Part shown: one piece after another, positions 14,053 to 15,363 of the stretch | Layout of the letters: every line of letters begins with the position of its first letter | Position numbering within the stretch: position 1 is the first letter of the stretch | Assembly (NCBI GenBank): GCA_016871975.1 | Contig: VHBM01000026.1 | Location: forward strand, 1 to 15,363 | Source: Nitrososphaerota archaeon | Lineage (GTDB): Archaea; Thermoproteota; Nitrososphaeria; Nitrososphaerales; Nitrosopumilaceae | Reading direction: 5' to 3' | Length of the DNA stretch: 15,363 bases | Notes under the pieces: model-generated | Told to the model about the DNA's origin: nothing | Database searches by the model: none | What the model saw: the letters and a program-made list of their open reading frames with translations, nothing else | Program-made: the position numbers and the translations under genes

Positions 14053-14928
14053 ATGACCAGAGTTGGAATCATTGGTACAGGAATGCTTGGCAATGCTGTT
14101 GGCATGCACCTCTTGGATTCTGGATTTGAGTTAACAGCATACAATAGAACAAAAGGTAAAACAGCCGAGCTTGCAAAAAAAGGAGCCAAGGTTGTCGATT
14201 CTCCAAAAGATGTTGCAAAATCATCAGATATTGTATTTACTATAGTAAAAAATGCGGATGCTGTGAAAGATATGTCGTTTGGAAATAATGGTATTGTTCA
14301 AGGAAGACATGATGATCTAGTTGTAGCAGATATGAGTACAATAAATCCAGTTGAGTCAAAAATTATTGCAAAAAAGTTTTCAGAGCATGGCATAAGAATG
14401 CTTGATACTCCTGTCATGGGAGGACCAAATGTTGCAATTGACGGCAAGCTGGTAATGATGGCATCAGGAGACAAAACGGCATTTGAAAAATATCGCAAGG
14501 TATTTGATACGATATCAAATCAGATATTTTTTCTTGGAGAAGGTGGAACAGCTCATGCTGTAAAGCTTGCAATGAACATCCAGATAGCACTGCTTGCACT
14601 TGCTATTTCTGAAGGTATAACGCTTGCAAGGAGCGCAAATGTGGATCCTGAGATATTTTTGAAGATACTAAATTCAACTTATTTTAAGACAGGGATGAGC
14701 GAAAACAAGGCATACAAGATGATAAAGGACATCTTTGAGCCGACATTTACCCTAACTAATCTAAAAAAGGATCTAGATACGATAAACGAGGCTGCAAGGG
14801 CTTTTGGTGTCAGTCTTCCAATTAGTACCAAGGCAAATGAGATTTTTCAAAAAGCAGTTGATGCGGGATTTGGCGATTTGGATTATACAGCGATTTTAGC
14901 TTATATCAAGCAATTAAAACAAAAATAA
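14053..14928 (+). CDS. NAD(P)-dependent beta-hydroxyacid dehydrogenase (3-hydroxyisobutyrate dehydrogenase family)
   Basis: A 291-residue cytoplasmic oxidoreductase of the HIBADH/6-phosphogluconate-dehydrogenase-like family, the usual length. The N-terminus has the dinucleotide-binding motif VGIIGTGMLGNAV followed by AYNRTKGK, where Arg32 and the following basic residues hint at NADP preference. The substrate-binding signature is DTPVMGGPNVAIDGKL (118-132), with Met in place of the more common Ser, and the catalytic Lys is K171 in GGTAHAVKLAMN. The C-terminal domain is helical. Possible substrates are small hydroxyacids or semialdehydes (glyoxylate, succinic, malonic or methylmalonic semialdehyde), and the sequence does not decide. 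It is the second gene of a pair, with stop-to-start spacing of three bases and a strong Shine-Dalgarno site. Confidence 0.92.
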   Translation: MTRVGIIGTGMLGNAVGMHLLDSGFELTAYNRTKGKTAELAKKGAKVVDSPKDVAKSSDIVFTIVKNADAVKDMSFGNNGIVQGRHDDLVVADMSTINPVESKIIAKKFSEHGIRMLDTPVMGGPNVAIDGKLVMMASGDKTAFEKYRKVFDTISNQIFFLGEGGTAHAVKLAMNIQIALLALAISEGITLARSANVDPEIFLKILNSTYFKTGMSENKAYKMIKDIFEPTFTLTNLKKDLDTINEAARAFGVSLPISTKANEIFQKAVDAGFGDLDYTAILAYIKQLKQK

Positions 14929-14957
14929 TGTTATAAAATTTGATTTTTGGCTAACTC

Positions 14958-14966
14958 TTTTTAAAA
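14958..14966 (+). promoter_or_regulatory. TATA box for the SDR gene
   Basis: TTTTTAAAA is centred 26 bases before the ATG at 14988, the spacing expected for a leaderless transcript. The T-runs at about 14943-14947 and 14958-14962 could also end transcription of the upstream operon, but no hairpin was seen. Confidence 0.5.
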
Positions 14967-14987
14967 TGCCTCTACTCATTTACTAGT

Positions 14988-15363
14988 ATGCGATTAAAGG
15001 ACAAAGTCGCAATAGTAACAGGTGCGTCAAGCGATATTGGCGCAAGTATTGTAAAGCGTTTTGTCGATGAGGGAGCTAGAGTTGTTTTGCTTGGACGAAA
15101 TTTGGAGTCACTAGAGAAAACACGAAACACTGTCTCCAAAAAAAATGCTACAGTTTCAATGTCTTGTGATATTACAAATGAATCACACGTACTTCAGACA
15201 ATTGACCAAATAGCTGCTACTTATGGCCGGATTGATATTCTAGTAAACAATGCAGGTGCGATTAATGATCCTGTCCATTTTCATGAGATGTCAGACTCGG
15301 ACATTATGAATTTGATAAATGTGAATATGCTTGGAGCATTCAAGATGACAAAGGCTGTTTTAG
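14988..15363 (+). CDS. Short-chain dehydrogenase/reductase, N-terminal part (3' truncated by window)
   Basis: 125 complete codons are visible and the frame runs off the window end. The protein starts MRLKDKVAIVTGASSDIG, followed by VVLLGRN, CDIT and LVNNAGA, which is the classical SDR Rossmann half: cofactor-binding Gly motif, the Arg of LLGRN (often linked to NADP), Asp of the adenine-binding CDIT, and the NNAG strand. The glycine motif is TGASSDIG, with Asp at the position usually held by the second Gly of TGxxxGxG. NVNMLGAFKMTKAVL follows. The catalytic Ser-Tyr-Lys lies beyond the window. These enzymes reduce or oxidise carbonyls or hydroxyls (for example fatty-acyl, sugar or steroid-type); the substrate is unknown. 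It may share a pathway with the upstream dehydrogenase, but it has its own TATA-like box. Confidence 0.9.
   Translation, partial: MRLKDKVAIVTGASSDIGASIVKRFVDEGARVVLLGRNLESLEKTRNTVSKKNATVSMSCDITNESHVLQTIDQIAATYGRIDILVNNAGAINDPVHFHEMSDSDIMNLINVNMLGAFKMTKAVL

Noticed and set aside
14053..14928. Assignment of the dehydrogenase to the 3-hydroxypropionate/4-hydroxybutyrate carbon-fixation cycle as a semialdehyde reductase
   Set aside because: The family could do this chemistry, but the known thaumarchaeal semialdehyde reductase, as I recall, is an iron-type alcohol dehydrogenase, and nothing here specifies the substrate.
1..15363. tRNA, rRNA, CRISPR, insertion sequence, defence island or prophage
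   Set aside because: I saw no cloverleaf, spaced repeats, transposase, terminal inverted repeats or toxin/nuclease clusters; gaps between genes are mostly under about 120 bases, so little unexplained DNA remains.

Overview
The window reads as a stretch of core chromosome from an AT-rich archaeon. The best fit is an ammonia-oxidising thaumarchaeon (Nitrososphaerota, probably Nitrosopumilales-like). This is inferred from the gene content: an Alba chromatin protein, an Nre-family repair protein and a Y-family polymerase both with C-terminal PCNA-binding (PIP) motifs, a proteasome-assembly chaperone ending in an HbYX tail, an exosortase/archaeosortase-like membrane protein, and an archaeal-style SMC. 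It is also inferred from TATA-like boxes lying about 23-31 bases before most first start codons, which is the pattern of leaderless archaeal transcripts. No IS element, CRISPR array, tRNA, rRNA or prophage signal was seen.

Layout. 1-441: C-terminal end of an oligopeptide ABC-transporter ATPase. 438-3965 (minus): a full-length SMC. 4061-4801: a nitrilase-superfamily amidohydrolase starting with TTG. 4798-5895 (minus): myo-inositol-1-phosphate synthase for inositol lipids or solutes. 6019-6738: PAC2-family proteasome chaperone. 6763-7380: LysE-type exporter. 7377-7874 (minus): Alba with a long acidic N-terminal tail. 7907-8161 (minus): an unrecognised 84-residue protein. 8225-9316: Y-family DNA polymerase. 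9313-10248 (minus): archaeosortase-like protein with Ser in place of the nucleophilic Cys. 10285-11442 (minus): NreA. 11543-12469: a BtuF-like protein without a signal peptide. 12459-13572 (minus): a small membrane protein and two zinc-finger-like proteins, one only 57 residues long. 13645-14928: an unrecognised 134-residue protein and a hydroxyisobutyrate-dehydrogenase-type oxidoreductase, apparently one operon. 14988-end: the start of an SDR oxidoreductase.

Themes. Genome maintenance is concentrated here (SMC, Alba, Y-family polymerase, NreA). The polymerase and NreA both end in textbook PIP boxes, so both are predicted clients of the same sliding clamp. The genes alternate strands, and every convergent junction overlaps: four of the five by exactly four bases with interlocked stop codons. 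Translation starts are mixed: most genes appear leaderless, whereas the second gene of the 13645-14928 pair has a strong Shine-Dalgarno site.

Nothing here amounts to a clearly new multi-gene system. The points most worth a second look are the Ser-for-Cys archaeosortase, the SMC hinge lacking its usual glycine motif, the acidic-tailed Alba, the finger-less NreA, the cytosolic BtuF-like protein and the tandem zinc-finger micro-genes.
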